DNA of 64,000 nucleotides from Veillonella dispar (lineage in GTDB: Bacteria > Bacillota > Negativicutes > Veillonellales > Veillonellaceae): the NCBI RefSeq assembly GCF_900637515.1, contig NZ_LR134375.1, positions 186,001-250,000 of the forward strand, written 5' to 3'. Position 1 is the first letter of the stretch; each line of letters begins with the position of its first letter. The notes beneath the pieces were generated by a model. It saw only the letters and a program-made list of their open reading frames with translations. It ran no database searches and was not told where the DNA came from. Shown here piece after piece: positions 18,048 to 27,777 of the stretch. The translations under genes were made by a program, and so were the position numbers.

Positions 18048-20417
18048 TTATTGTAATGCCTTTGGTACGCTGAGTTTTTTCCAGTTATCTAATTCAGGTA
18101 TCTCCAAGGTGTTGATTGTTTTTTGAATCCAGTAGTTTAAGGATACTTCGTTACCTAACTGTTGTTCAAATAAATAGGTATTGCCTGGTGTATCGAGAGG
18201 TTTACCATCCTTGTCGATGGAGTGGCGCATGGATTCTTTCAGATAGAGTTGCACTCTAAAAGGATTGGCGTGATTGCCTCTGAAAATAAAATAGGAAGGG
18301 CCGATAAAGTCATGGGTACGGACATTAATTTGTTCGTACTTTTTGTCTTTTAAGCCTTGTAATGCGGTTTGTATCATGGCATTTGCATCGTCGTATTCTT
18401 CAAGCAAGAAAGCTTGTTGATCTACGTCGAGTACATAGTGCCAAGTTGGTTTTTCTTCATTTTTTTCAATAGACCAGTTATCACCAAATACAGGTAATTG
18501 ATGATTATCATAGAGGTCTTTTAACAGATGTATAGCATCCTCTTTCTTGAATAGCGCTCGATAGATAATCTCTTGACCTTCTGTAGGGTCATATCCATGT
18601 AATCGTACTTGGTATGAATCTCTTGGCATGCGCTTTACATCTAGATTAAAGATGTTGCGTAATTTATCTGGAACGGATAGAAAATGATTGTAAAAGCTCA
18701 GTTTCATTTCTTCTTGTGATTCTAAAGCATGCTCGATGGTTTGCCAATCATATAAGGTAGTGTCCCATAAGAAGTCATCCATGTTTACAGATAAGCGGGC
18801 TGCATGTTGCGGCCATTCCGTATGACCAGGGCGTACTGTGGAGGTAGACTCTGTAAAGCCCTCTTTATAGTGCCAATGGCCATCTATTTCTTCGAAGGCT
18901 GCCAAGCGCTCTTCTGCTTCATTATCGATAGGGATATCCTTCAGCTCTTCATCAAGGTTTGCCTTATGAGATAGTATATATTGATGAGACTCTTCGTAAT
19001 AGGCTACAGCGGTATCCAAATCAGGTTTTCCTGTAACATAGCCTTTTTCATAGGCATACCCTAAGGCAACTCGCGTTAAAGCTCGTGTAATATCATAGAA
19101 GAGAACACGATCCTCCTCTTCTAATGCGCGCTTTTCCTCATCTAGTACACGTGTTAAAGATTGTACACCGAAACGTATATTTTTCGTTACCCCTAAGCCA
19201 TGGATTCTCATGTAACCAATATATGGTAAGGAGAACATAAAACGCTCTTTAGTGGCTGCCATGTGTGTTAAGTCTGCAATGAGACCCCAGTCGAGAGGTA
19301 GGTGACCAATGTGAAAGATATAGCCAAAGGCAGCTTGCAATGCAGCATAGCCGGCGTCGCTAAAATGCTTAGTAGCTGCGCGACGGTAGAGGCCGATTGC
19401 TTTTACAGGATTATACGGAATTAGGCGGCGTAGCTCTTTCGTATCATAAAAGTGATAGTAATAATCTGCTAATTCAGCGGTGCTTTCAGCTTGGCCCAAG
19501 GCGGCACCTTTCGTGAACCATGTGAAAGCATCCTCAAATTTTCCATGTTCATGACAGTCTAGGCCAGTGTAGAGCATCATAGTTGGATTACCTAGCTCAG
19601 CAGCCGTTAGTGCGACACGGCGCGCATTATCAAAATCGCCTTCGTCGATATAGATGTTACGTAAATTGCCTTGGAACATGGCAAGTCCATTGTTGAGGGC
19701 CTTGTTAAACCATTCTTTGGCTAATGTAGTAGCATTTTCTTGCAATGTTTCGTCTGAGACTGTGCCTTGTAAGGCTCCAATACGTTCTTGTATAGAACCT
19801 TTTTGTAAGCTTTGTTGAATCCGTTTTGCCCAGCTTAGGCGGGGCGGTGTAATCATATCCCGAGCTAAGCTAATGCGATCATCATCGCGCCAGAAAAAGA
19901 CATTACCTATAATGTATTGGCAAAAGGCATCGCCTTGTTCAGCGTAGTCGTAAACGATACGAAATGCATCATTAAAGGATATTAACATATCCTTTTCAAC
20001 CGTAGGTGTAATGGTTCCATTGATACGCAATGCTTGTAAGGTACCGATAGGACTACAGCGGCGAATGCTATCGTGCAAGCATTGATAGGTACGCATGTTA
20101 TTTTCAGGGAAATTAGATTCCTCCCACGTAAAGCGTGGACCTGCGTAGATACGAGCCAATAAAGCATATGCATCAGCTATTTCTCGAGCCTCTGGATCAT
20201 TGGCTATTTTTAATGCGTCCTCTTTGGTGTCGATTTCATTTTCTAAAGAGGTAGTCATATCATTTCTTAGCGCCCGATGATTCGGCTGCTCAGGACTGTG
20301 CTGATTATTTACAATCAGTTCTAATTGGCGCAAACCTTCTTGAGCCATTTCTTGATTGTATGATTTGAAAATCATGTGGAAGACCTTTTGTAGGCGTTCC
20401 GTAAAGTACTGTGCCAT
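18048..20417 (-). CDS. Large Sel1/TPR-repeat protein
   Basis: A 789-residue protein without signal peptide or membrane helix. The central part (about residues 190-480) has repeated helical pairs of Sel1/TPR type, such as DFDNARRVALTAAELGNP, KFEDAFTWFTKGAALGQAE and AIGLYRRAATKHFSDAGYAA. Residues 540-789 form a separate alpha/beta region with no recognised domain. Such repeats usually mediate protein-protein contacts. AAAGGAGG sits 4 bases before the ATG, making the start secure. It stands alone, convergent with the barrel operon and downstream of the amino-acid-binding lipoprotein gene, from which a terminator separates it. Confidence 0.8.
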   Translation of the reverse strand: MAQYFTERLQKVFHMIFKSYNQEMAQEGLRQLELIVNNQHSPEQPNHRALRNDMTTSLENEIDTKEDALKIANDPEAREIADAYALLARIYAGPRFTWEESNFPENNMRTYQCLHDSIRRCSPIGTLQALRINGTITPTVEKDMLISFNDAFRIVYDYAEQGDAFCQYIIGNVFFWRDDDRISLARDMITPPRLSWAKRIQQSLQKGSIQERIGALQGTVSDETLQENATTLAKEWFNKALNNGLAMFQGNLRNIYIDEGDFDNARRVALTAAELGNPTMMLYTGLDCHEHGKFEDAFTWFTKGAALGQAESTAELADYYYHFYDTKELRRLIPYNPVKAIGLYRRAATKHFSDAGYAALQAAFGYIFHIGHLPLDWGLIADLTHMAATKERFMFSLPYIGYMRIHGLGVTKNIRFGVQSLTRVLDEEKRALEEEDRVLFYDITRALTRVALGYAYEKGYVTGKPDLDTAVAYYEESHQYILSHKANLDEELKDIPIDNEAEERLAAFEEIDGHWHYKEGFTESTSTVRPGHTEWPQHAARLSVNMDDFLWDTTLYDWQTIEHALESQEEMKLSFYNHFLSVPDKLRNIFNLDVKRMPRDSYQVRLHGYDPTEGQEIIYRALFKKEDAIHLLKDLYDNHQLPVFGDNWSIEKNEEKPTWHYVLDVDQQAFLLEEYDDANAMIQTALQGLKDKKYEQINVRTHDFIGPSYFIFRGNHANPFRVQLYLKESMRHSIDKDGKPLDTPGNTYLFEQQLGNEVSLNYWIQKTINTLEIPELDNWKKLSVPKALQ

Positions 20418-20503
20418 AAGGCCTCCTTTAATTAGTTACATTTACTATAGAATACGTATTTATTATATAACGAACGCGAGGGACCGTAAAAGAGGGATTA
20501 GAA

Positions 20504-20569
20504 TAAAAAATCCCCTCTGAAAAAACTTTGAAATCACAATACTGTGCGTCCTGTAGTCTTTCAGAGGGG
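20504..20569 (-). terminator. Terminator of the amino-acid-binding lipoprotein gene
   Basis: Read on the minus strand, CCCCTCTGAAA and TTTCAGAGGGG close a long-loop stem, followed by ATTTTTT. Confidence 0.75.
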
Positions 20570-20600
20570 TCATATTTATCCTAGTTTATAGAGATAGATA

Positions 20601-21383
20601 TTATTTTTTGTTGTAATCGCCGAACCATTTGTCGTAGATTTTTTGGTAAGTGCCGTCTTCTTTAAGTTCTTTAAGAGCTTTGTTAACAGCTTCTTGTAAA
20701 GCTTTGTTGCCTTTTTTCACGCCAAGAACTGTACCTTCAGCTTTAGTAGGTTCGCCTACGAGTTTAAGGTCTTGATCAGCACCTTGTTTGAGGTAGTACA
20801 TAGCCACTGCGTTATCGATGATAGCACCGTCGATTGTGCCAGCTTTCAATTCCATGAAGATATTAGCATTGGAATCGATTTGTTTTACTGTTGTATTAGG
20901 GATTTTTTGAGCCATTTCAACAGGGATTGTACCGATTTGAGCACCTACAGTATGACCTGCTAATTCATCCATGTTGTGGATTGTTGTGTTGTCTTTACGA
21001 ACAACTGTGATGAAACCACCTTGGTCGAAGTATACATCGGAGAAGTCCAATGCTTTTTCACGTTCAGGTGTAGCGTTGATACCTGCTGCGATCATATCGA
21101 TATCGCCAGATTGAACTGCTGGAATCAAAGCATCGAAGCCCATGGATTTGAATTCCATTTTTAAACCTAATTTTTTCGCAATTGCTTCGGACAAATCAAC
21201 GTCGAAACCAACGTATTTGTCGCCTTCAGTGAATTCGAATGGTGGGAATGTAGTTTCAGAACCTACACGCAATACACCTTCTTGTTGTGTCATTTTTGGT
21301 TTGTCATTGCCACAACCAGCCAATAAACCCATTGCTGCTACCGCTACGAGGGCGATGGCTGTCAATTTTTTGAACTTAAACAT
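20601..21383 (-). CDS. Polar amino acid ABC transporter substrate-binding lipoprotein
   Basis: A 260-residue type 3 solute-binding protein of the GlnH/ArtJ/FliY group. A lipoprotein signal ends LLAGCG with the lipid-accepting cysteine near residue 23. Family motifs are RVGSETTFPPFEF near 41, GFDVDLSEAIAKKLG and the arginine/aspartate ligand region AAGINATPEREKALDFS. The start at 21383 has GAGGAGG 6 bases upstream; the in-frame ATG at 21401 does not. No permease or ATPase gene adjoins it, so it must work with components encoded elsewhere. Substrate not determinable; a polar amino acid is likely. Confidence 0.9.
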   Translation of the reverse strand: MFKFKKLTAIALVAVAAMGLLAGCGNDKPKMTQQEGVLRVGSETTFPPFEFTEGDKYVGFDVDLSEAIAKKLGLKMEFKSMGFDALIPAVQSGDIDMIAAGINATPEREKALDFSDVYFDQGGFITVVRKDNTTIHNMDELAGHTVGAQIGTIPVEMAQKIPNTTVKQIDSNANIFMELKAGTIDGAIIDNAVAMYYLKQGADQDLKLVGEPTKAEGTVLGVKKGNKALQEAVNKALKELKEDGTYQKIYDKWFGDYNKK

Positions 21384-21432
21384 AGAAACCTCCTCAAACA
21401 TCCATATACATGGTTTATCAAATTCTGTTTAT

Positions 21433-21461
21433 ATTGTACGGAATTTTACAATAATAGGCAA
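21433..21461 (-). promoter_or_regulatory. Probable promoter of the amino-acid-binding lipoprotein gene
   Basis: On the minus strand TTGCCT (complement of 21456-21461), 17-base spacer, TACAAT (complement of 21433-21438), about 50 bases before the gene. Confidence 0.5.
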
Positions 21462-21631
21462 TAACATTGTATAATTAAGAGTAAATGAGTTTTATATTTA
21501 TCATTATATTTAAAATTTTTATTTAAGATGGCTCTCTCTTAGGCCATATTTTATAGTAATATAACATTTTCCATTTTAGGTTGTAGAGCATCTTCATTCT
21601 TTACAATCATTGACGTATATATGGAGGCACT

Positions 21632-22813
21632 ATGTCCCTTATCAATACATTTTCTGATCTTTGTAAAAGCTTCGCACCTGATGCGTTTGCTATCAATTAT
21701 ACATTAGCTAAGAACCCCGAATTGTCGAGTCATGAATTTGAATCCGTCAAAACGATCGGCGCTGTTCTTGAAAAACATGGCATGGATGTTACCTATGAAT
21801 TCTGTAATTTGCCAACAGCGTTCAAGGCTTCTGCTGTGAAAGTAGATAACCCAAAAGGTCGTTTGGCTATCCTTTGTGAATATGATGCACTCCCTGAAGT
21901 AGGCCATGCATGTGGTCACTCTGCCAGTGGCTCTATGAGTGTTCTGGCAGCATTAACACTACATAAAATGCAACAAGACGGCGTTGCTTTCAATATGGAC
22001 ATTGATATTATCGGTACACCTGATGAAGAAGCCACAGGTTGCAAGGTGGATATGTGTAACGCAGGGGTATTTAAAGACTATGATTTTGCTATCATGGTTC
22101 ACCTTGATGGGGAAGAAACACGACCAAATTCACAATTCTTGGCGCTCGACTGTTTCCGCGCTCGCTATCACGGTAAACCAGCTCATGCAGCCGGTGAGCC
22201 TTGGAATGGTATCAACGCGGTAAACGGTGTGCAACTCGCTATTCATGCGATGGATATGATGCGTCAACAAGTACGACCTGAAAGCCGTATTGGTACATGG
22301 ATCATTGCCGGTGGCACTGCATCTAATGTCATTCCTGACTTTGGCGAATTAGAGGTGACCGTGCGTCATACTGAACGGGAATATTTGAATGGTCTATCTG
22401 AACAGATTAAGAACATCTTTGAAGGGGCCGCTCTCTGTACTAGCACTACTGTAGATGTAGAGTTCTATGGCAATCCTTATGATGATATGAACCAAAACCA
22501 TAGAGGAACAGCTCTCATTGAAGACGTAATGTCTGATATGGGCATTGATTTCAAGCCAGGCCCAGCAGATATCGGGGGCAGCTCAGACATTGGTAATGTT
22601 AGCTATCAATGTGCTGCATTCCACCCTAAATTGCGACTCGCTGGGGAAGACAAGGTGTGTCACTCTAAAGAATTCGCTGCGGCTATGCTAGAATCTACCA
22701 TTGAACAAACAATTGTGGACGGTGCTAATATCATAGGCCGTACCTTGTTACGATTGGTAGAAAATCCAGCTGTATTAGAAGAAATCGTTGCTGAATTTAA
22801 TGCATCTAAATAA
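21632..22813 (+). CDS. M20 family amidohydrolase/metallopeptidase
   Basis: A 393-residue cytoplasmic enzyme of the M20D branch (aminoacylase, AbgB and PM20D2 relatives) that hydrolyses amide bonds, probably of N-acyl amino acids or dipeptides. Metal-binding motifs are GHACGHSASG near residue 92, TPDEEATG near 132 and MVHLDGEE near 155; the lid domain contains the usual HAAGEPWNGINAV near 188. In many relatives the residue after GHACGH is Asp or Asn; here it is Ser, which may indicate a distinct subgroup. TGGAGG precedes the ATG. Natural substrate unknown. It overlaps a convergent small gene by 8 bases. Confidence 0.85.
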   Translation: MSLINTFSDLCKSFAPDAFAINYTLAKNPELSSHEFESVKTIGAVLEKHGMDVTYEFCNLPTAFKASAVKVDNPKGRLAILCEYDALPEVGHACGHSASGSMSVLAALTLHKMQQDGVAFNMDIDIIGTPDEEATGCKVDMCNAGVFKDYDFAIMVHLDGEETRPNSQFLALDCFRARYHGKPAHAAGEPWNGINAVNGVQLAIHAMDMMRQQVRPESRIGTWIIAGGTASNVIPDFGELEVTVRHTEREYLNGLSEQIKNIFEGAALCTSTTVDVEFYGNPYDDMNQNHRGTALIEDVMSDMGIDFKPGPADIGGSSDIGNVSYQCAAFHPKLRLAGEDKVCHSKEFAAAMLESTIEQTIVDGANIIGRTLLRLVENPAVLEEIVAEFNASK

Positions 22814-23132
22814 AGCGTTTTCTATATCTATCAGGATGGCTGTAATAGTGTAGGTAGAATTCGTGGCCTTTTTCAGAGTTATTAATTATGGATGATAATG
22901 AGATGTTTCCATTTATGAAGCTCTGAATCTTGGTGAAATAGGCACCTAACTCACGTTCGTGATAATAGAGTGCCCAGACCACGTTATTTCCAGCGATGAT
23001 TGGAATGTACTTAAACTCAAGGAATTCAAATAAACCAGCGATAGTGATATCATTTGGTACGGTAAACTCTTCGCGATGATGATTCATATCATCGCCTGCA
23101 CAAACTGCATCTCGATCTATTATGATGCGCAT
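22806..23132 (-). CDS. Hypothetical 108-residue protein
   Basis: No family recognised. The protein is soluble, with no signal peptide or membrane helix, opening MRIIIDRDAVCAGDDMNHHRE and containing IAGNNVVWALYYHERELGAYF, a pattern of alternating strands. AGGAAGTG lies 9 bases upstream of the ATG. It overlaps the end of the convergent M20 gene by 8 bases. It is too short to call with certainty, but the start signal and ordinary composition favour a real gene. Confidence 0.62.
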   Translation of the reverse strand: MRIIIDRDAVCAGDDMNHHREEFTVPNDITIAGLFEFLEFKYIPIIAGNNVVWALYYHERELGAYFTKIQSFINGNISLSSIINNSEKGHEFYLHYYSHPDRYRKRFI

Positions 23133-23263
23133 ATAATTTCACTTCCTATCTATGCCTTACATACTATCTGTGTATCCTTTTAACAGATATATTTGTAACT
23201 ATTACTGTACTACTGATTGAAAATAATATCTATCTATTTATATACCGTATTAAAGGAGGCTTT

Positions 23264-24400
23264 ATGTCCTCAACTGAAACATTACAAATTAAAAATTATA
23301 TAGGGCTTACCGGTGATAAACCCATCCGATTCATTGCATCCGATGTAGATGGCACCTTGGTTAATGATGCGAAAGCAATTCCTGATGAGGCTATTGAGGC
23401 GATTCGTGCTGCTCGTGAAAGTGGGATTCGTGTAGCCATCGCTTCTGGTCGTGCTTGGAATGAGATGAACGATGTCATCGAGAAGTTGCCATGCTTACGC
23501 TACTTCATGTGTACTAATGGTGCTTATGTAATGGATAAGGAAGAAAAACGTTCGCTATTCCATGTAACATTTGATAAAAAGCAAGCCTTATATTTATTGC
23601 GTAAACTTTTAACCTATGGCGTCTATGTGGAGGCCTATGTAAAAGATAAAATCTATGGCATGTATCCACCATCTCGTTGTATTACGCCGGAACGTTTATG
23701 TGCCTGTGCAGATGAACGTAATGAGGGCGATGGCAGTAATACAAAGAGTTCTCATAGCGTAATGAATAATCATATTTCTGCTGATACAGAAGGTCATCTG
23801 CCTGGTGAAACCCATGATCACTATGCTTTGGTTGAAGGTGATGCAGCAGCGAATACAAAGATGTCTGAGTGTGAAGTCGAACAGTCTAATTTCTTCTTTA
23901 GACCTAATATTCGTCCATTTATCTTGGCAACACGTACGATGGTGCCTGATTTACTGGCTCATATGGAAGCCTTAGACGAAGGCCCTGAAAAGATGCAAAT
24001 CTTCTACGGTGATGAGCCTATGCGCCAACACATCTTACAAGACTTACGCGATGAATACCAAGGTATGTCTCATGACGGTACAGGCCGTGAACGTTTTTAT
24101 GATGTACTACTCTCTAGTGAAGGTAACTTAGAATTCGTATTACCGCATACCACAAAGGGAACAGCCGTTGAGGCTTTAGCCAATCATTGGGGCTTTAGTC
24201 CAGACGAAGTAATGTCACTGGGTGATAGTGAAAACGATCTATCCATGCTACGCTTTGCCGATGCTAGCGTTGCTATGGGCAATGGTAAACCGAATATTAA
24301 AGAAGCAGCGCGCTACGTGACTACAGATAATAACCACCAAGGTGTAGCAAAGGCTATCTATTCAGCTATTGCATACAACAATGAATTACTTAAAAAATAA
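23264..24400 (+). CDS. HAD-family phosphatase, Cof type, with insert
   Basis: A 378-residue cytoplasmic sugar-phosphate-type phosphatase. HAD motif I is DVDGTL near residue 27, motif II SGRAW near 64, motif III the lysine of TTKGTAVEAL near 302 and motif IV GDSENDLSML near 320. Cof-type HADs usually have 260-290 residues; the cap domain here contains an extra hydrophilic stretch of about 70 residues (around 150-220, rich in Asp, Glu, Ser, His), probably a disordered loop. AAAGGAGG precedes the ATG. A terminator follows. Substrate unknown. Confidence 0.88.
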   Translation: MSSTETLQIKNYIGLTGDKPIRFIASDVDGTLVNDAKAIPDEAIEAIRAARESGIRVAIASGRAWNEMNDVIEKLPCLRYFMCTNGAYVMDKEEKRSLFHVTFDKKQALYLLRKLLTYGVYVEAYVKDKIYGMYPPSRCITPERLCACADERNEGDGSNTKSSHSVMNNHISADTEGHLPGETHDHYALVEGDAAANTKMSECEVEQSNFFFRPNIRPFILATRTMVPDLLAHMEALDEGPEKMQIFYGDEPMRQHILQDLRDEYQGMSHDGTGRERFYDVLLSSEGNLEFVLPHTTKGTAVEALANHWGFSPDEVMSLGDSENDLSMLRFADASVAMGNGKPNIKEAARYVTTDNNHQGVAKAIYSAIAYNNELLKK

Positions 24401-24421
24401 TAATCATATCTAAAATTAGAG

Positions 24422-24461
24422 ATACTACCAGTTAAAAATAAATACTTTTAACTGGTAGTAT
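24422..24461 (+). terminator. Terminator after the HAD phosphatase gene
   Basis: ATACTACCAGTTAAAA pairs perfectly with TTTTAACTGGTAGTAT over an 8-base loop. The T-run is part of the stem only, so termination may be incomplete. Confidence 0.65.
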
Positions 24462-24583
24462 AGGGAAATATATATTATTTAATTGTAAGAGCTTAATAGT
24501 AAAAGCGTCGGCATCGTAATAGAATTTATGACCCCTATCGTTGGTAATAGTTGATGTATAATCAAAGATCGGAGGTGATGTAA

Positions 24584-24781
24584 ATGGGAAATCTAAAATT
24601 TCATATCGATGACACTTGTGTTAAGTGTGGTGCATGTGCCGTAGATTGTCCTGTTCAATGCATCACCAAAGGGGAGACTCAGTTTAATATTGGCAAAGGC
24701 TGTATCGGCTGTGGCGATTGTTATTCAATCTGTCCCGTTGGAGCTGTAAAAATGTCTAAACGCGAGGATCATAAAACATAG
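24584..24781 (+). CDS. 2[4Fe-4S] ferredoxin
   Basis: A 65-residue electron carrier with two cluster motifs: CVKCGACAVDCP (residues 12-23) and CIGCGDCYSICP (near 44-55). This is the clostridial type that serves pyruvate:ferredoxin oxidoreductase and similar low-potential enzymes in anaerobes. GGAGGTGATG lies just upstream of the ATG. It is monocistronic as far as can be seen. It might donate to or accept from the CO dehydrogenase encoded 15 kb downstream, but nothing in the sequence proves it. Confidence 0.95.
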   Translation: MGNLKFHIDDTCVKCGACAVDCPVQCITKGETQFNIGKGCIGCGDCYSICPVGAVKMSKREDHKT

Positions 24782-24815
24782 TCCATTGAAAGGCTAGAGT
24801 CCCTCGAAAGGTTAG
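24780..24815 (+). repeat. 18-base tandem duplication at the ferredoxin stop codon
   Basis: AGTCCATTGAAAGGCTAG (24780-24797) is followed directly by AGTCCCTCGAAAGGTTAG (24798-24815), 15 of 18 identical. The first copy overlaps the TAG stop. Confidence 0.75.
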
Positions 24816-24893
24816 AGCTTATTAAAGATTATTTCCTCGTATTAAGTTTGTTATATAGTAAAATCCGAACATTAAAATCTTTTCTATAAATTT

Positions 24894-24935
24894 CATACGG
24901 AATATATGGAGTCCATATACTTCGTATGGTATAAT
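24894..24935 (+). promoter_or_regulatory. guaA promoter with overlapping 35-base palindrome
   Basis: A TATAAT box (24930-24935) has the extended element TGG directly before it. Upstream and abutting is a near-perfect palindrome, CATACGGAATATATGGA (24894-24910) against TCCATATACTTCGTATG (24912-24928), 15 of 17 pairs. It covers the -35 region and is a candidate operator for a purine repressor or similar. A further hairpin GCGTTTT/AAAACGC lies in the leader near 24953-24973. Confidence 0.6.
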
Positions 24936-25050
24936 GAAATGTAATGAAATTTAGCGTTTTGCTCGAGAAAACGCACCGCCAGTACAGAAATGTATGGGCA
25001 TTAAAAAATGGTGAATATACTTTCACAAATAGATGCATATGGAGGAAGGC

Positions 25051-26586
25051 ATGGAAAACAAGGAATTTGTTATTGTTGTTGACTTTGGTGGTCAATATAA
25101 TCAATTGATCGCGCGCCGTGTTCGTGAAAATCACGTATACTGCGAAGTATATCCATACAACAAAGCGCTGGACAAAATTAAAGAATTAAAACCGCAAGGT
25201 ATCATCTTCACAGGTGGCCCTAACAGCGTGTATGAAGAAAACTCTCCAAAAATCGAAAAAGAGATTTTTGAACTTGGTATTCCAGTTCTTGGCATGTGCT
25301 ATGGTATGCAATTTATGGCGCATACATTGGGTGGCGAAGTTAAATCTGCTGATAACCGTGAGTTTGGTAAAACACCTACTAAAGTGGACACTACATCTCC
25401 ATTGTTCAAAGGCTTGGACGAAGACCAAGTTGTGTGGATGTCTCACGTTGACTATGTAGCAAAAGTTCCTGAAGGGTTCGAAATCATTGCGCACACAAAA
25501 GACTGCCCTGTTGCATCTATGCAAAATAAAGAACGCAAATTATACGCTATGCAATATCATGCAGAAGTATTGCATACTGAACATGGTAAAGAAATGCTTC
25601 ACAACTTCTTGTATGAAGTGTGCGGCTTCACAGGCACATGGACAATGGCAAACTATGCAAAAACTGCTATTGATGAAATCCGTAACACTGTAGGCGATGG
25701 TAAAGTATTATTAGCATTGTCTGGCGGTGTAGATAGCTCCGTTGCGGCAGCTCTTATTTCTAAAGCTGTTGGCGACCAATTGACTTGTATCTTTGTTGAC
25801 CATGGTTTAATGCGTAAAAACGAAGGCGACGAAGTTGAAGCAGCTTTCAAAGATTCCGGCATGCATTTCATCCGCGTCGATGCGGAAAAACGTTTCTTAG
25901 ATAAATTGGCTGGTCTTGAAGATCCAGAAGCTAAACGTAAAGCTATCGGCGAAGAATTCATCCGCGTATTCGAAGACGAAGGCCGTAAAATCGGCTCCGT
26001 TGACTTCTTGGCACAAGGTACAATCTACCCTGACGTTATTGAGTCCGGTACTGGCGAAGCAGAAGTTATTAAATCTCACCACAATGTAGGCGGCTTGCCT
26101 GCAGTTGTAGACTTCAAAGGCCTTATCGAACCATTGCGCAACCTCTTCAAAGACGAAGTACGTGAACTTGGTTCTGAATTAGGTTTGGCTGACTATCTCG
26201 TATGGCGTCAACCATTCCCAGGTCCTGGTCTTGCTATTCGCGTAATGGGCGAAATCACGAAAGACAAACTCGACATCTTGCGTGATGCGGACTACATCTT
26301 CCGTGATGAAATTGCAAAAGCTGGTCTTGATCGCGACATCAACCAATACTTTGCAGTATTAACATCTACACGTACTGTAGGCGTTATGGGTGACTTCCGT
26401 ACATACGATTACACATTGGCATTGCGTGGCGTAACAACAACAGACTTCATGACTGCTGACTGGGCGCGTATCCCTTACGACGTATTGGACACAATCTCCC
26501 GCCGTATCGTAAACGAAGTACAACACATTAACCGTATCGTGTATGATATTACATCTAAACCACCTGCTACAATTGAGTGGGAATAA
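25051..26586 (+). CDS. guaA: GMP synthase (glutamine-hydrolysing)
   Basis: Converts XMP to GMP. The 511-residue protein has an N-terminal class I amidotransferase with Cys in [16 protein letters not shown] near residue 82 and the His-Glu pair in [13 protein letters not shown] near 168. The ATP pyrophosphatase P-loop [15 protein letters not shown] is near 223, and the C-terminal dimerisation domain ends in the conserved PPATIEWE. The ATG at 25051 follows GGAGGA by 5 bases; an earlier in-frame ATG at 25033 is part of that ribosome-binding region. Single gene between its own promoter and terminator. Confidence 0.98.
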   Translation: MENKEFVIVVDFGGQYNQLIARRVRENHVYCEVYPYNKALDKIKELKPQGIIFTGGPNSVYEENSPKIEKEIFELGIPVLGMCYGMQFMAHTLGGEVKSADNREFGKTPTKVDTTSPLFKGLDEDQVVWMSHVDYVAKVPEGFEIIAHTKDCPVASMQNKERKLYAMQYHAEVLHTEHGKEMLHNFLYEVCGFTGTWTMANYAKTAIDEIRNTVGDGKVLLALSGGVDSSVAAALISKAVGDQLTCIFVDHGLMRKNEGDEVEAAFKDSGMHFIRVDAEKRFLDKLAGLEDPEAKRKAIGEEFIRVFEDEGRKIGSVDFLAQGTIYPDVIESGTGEAEVIKSHHNVGGLPAVVDFKGLIEPLRNLFKDEVRELGSELGLADYLVWRQPFPGPGLAIRVMGEITKDKLDILRDADYIFRDEIAKAGLDRDINQYFAVLTSTRTVGVMGDFRTYDYTLALRGVTTTDFMTADWARIPYDVLDTISRRIVNEVQHINRIVYDITSKPPATIEWE

Positions 26587-26623
26587 AAATTAGAACAACA
26601 TAGTATTTAAAGAATACATATAC

Positions 26624-26657
26624 AAAGGCCTTTCATCATTATGGTGAGAGGCCTTTT
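26624..26657 (+). terminator. Terminator of guaA
   Basis: AAAGGCCT pairs with AGGCCTTTT, extended by TCA/TGA, followed by GTG. Confidence 0.8.
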
Positions 26658-26723
26658 GTGAAAGTAGTAGTTGCTCTAATTTATTTTGTTGTTGCTAGTA
26701 GATATCTTTAAGGAAATAAGGGT

Positions 26724-27242
26724 ATGGAAACCATAAAAGAATTTTTAGTTAGTGACATATATTTAGATATTATAAAAGAACTAGGTGTAGACAACTTTAA
26801 TCAAGATGTACAAAGTGTTGAAGTAGAAGAGCTAAAAAATCGATTAAGTCAGAGACAATTCTTACTAGAAGGCTTTAATTGTAAGGTGCTTTCAGAAAAA
26901 GAGATGGTGCAGTTTTACGAGCAAATGATAGAAGCATATGGAAAAGATATTATCGTTTGGTCTAAAAAGTTTTTGCAATATAGCGACGATACTATTGAGG
27001 AGTATCCTGATGGAGAATTTCCAAAAGGAGAGGAAATATCTGAGGAGGATGTATCAACTACAATTGAAATAGGAAAATACTCTATAACAAGTATTGGTTT
27101 GTATATAATTGAATTTGACCTCTTGAAGAATCATCAAGAGATAGTAGCTGACTATTATAAAAGATTGGGCATTCCTCGGGCCATGAAATATGCAAAAGAC
27201 ATGATAGCATTTTATAAAGAGGTTTTTACTTTAGGTATTTAA
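26724..27242 (+). CDS. Hypothetical acidic protein of an accessory cluster
   Basis: A 172-residue protein with no recognised family. It is acidic and helical, with ISEEDVSTTIEIGKYSITSIGLYI near the middle, and no signal peptide. The start has AAGGAAATAAGGG upstream. The base composition is more AT-rich and the codon use less regular than in guaA. It heads a run of three small genes between the guaA terminator and two acetyltransferase genes, which looks like acquired or fast-evolving content. An immunity-protein role is possible but not shown. Confidence 0.68.
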   Translation: METIKEFLVSDIYLDIIKELGVDNFNQDVQSVEVEELKNRLSQRQFLLEGFNCKVLSEKEMVQFYEQMIEAYGKDIIVWSKKFLQYSDDTIEEYPDGEFPKGEEISEEDVSTTIEIGKYSITSIGLYIIEFDLLKNHQEIVADYYKRLGIPRAMKYAKDMIAFYKEVFTLGI

Positions 27243-27359
27243 ATATTAATGATTGAGGGCTGTTTTGTTACAGCCTCTTTTATGTTATACAAAAAAATTG
27301 GTATACTGATTTTAAGTTATAGATTTTGGTTTAAACAGTTGTTTGAAAATAGAGGTTCT

Positions 27360-27776
27360 ATGAAAACGACAAGATCTTTTGGCGAGTATCCCAAATATTC
27401 TCTCCATGATGCAAGGGTACAGAAAATAGAATATGTAGATGATAGTTTAACTTTTACCTTTGATTATATTTTTTCTTATGAGAATGGTATTGAACAGACT
27501 CATAAGGCTCAAGTTGTATTTGAAAAATGCGATGTTGATGATCTAGAAATTCTCGTCTTTAATAGTACAATATTAGACACTTTCACAGGTAAAAGAATTG
27601 AATTACCTCAGTATCAGCAGGAGTATAGTGAAAGTGAGTTCGAGGTCATTACAGAGACTTATAACTGGGGTCGAGCTGTACTCCAAGGTTGGTTATGTAC
27701 CGAAGGGAGTCCCGTACATTGTATAATGAACATATACTTTACAGGCGATATGGTATATGTAGTTGATGAGGGCTAA
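27360..27776 (+). CDS. Hypothetical protein with immunity-like pattern
   Basis: A 138-residue soluble protein beginning MKTTRSFGEYPKYSLHDARV. The pattern of an aromatic, LHD, then alternating hydrophobic strands resembles small immunity-type proteins of polymorphic toxin systems, but I cannot assign a family. The ATG at 27360 has AGAGG 4 bases upstream; an upstream in-frame ATG at 27249 would add 37 residues resembling untranslated sequence. Its stop codon lies one base before the next start, so the two genes are coupled. AT-rich. Confidence 0.65.
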   Translation: MKTTRSFGEYPKYSLHDARVQKIEYVDDSLTFTFDYIFSYENGIEQTHKAQVVFEKCDVDDLEILVFNSTILDTFTGKRIELPQYQQEYSESEFEVITETYNWGRAVLQGWLCTEGSPVHCIMNIYFTGDMVYVVDEG

Positions 27777-27777
27777 T

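Noticed and set aside
20601-21383. Amino-acid-binding protein considered as part of a full ABC operon
   Set aside because: The neighbours on both sides are unrelated genes with their own terminators or opposite direction.
21485-21526. A 13-codon frame encoding mostly Phe and Ile upstream of the M20 gene
   Set aside because: It has no ribosome binding site, and such composition is expected by chance in AT-rich DNA.
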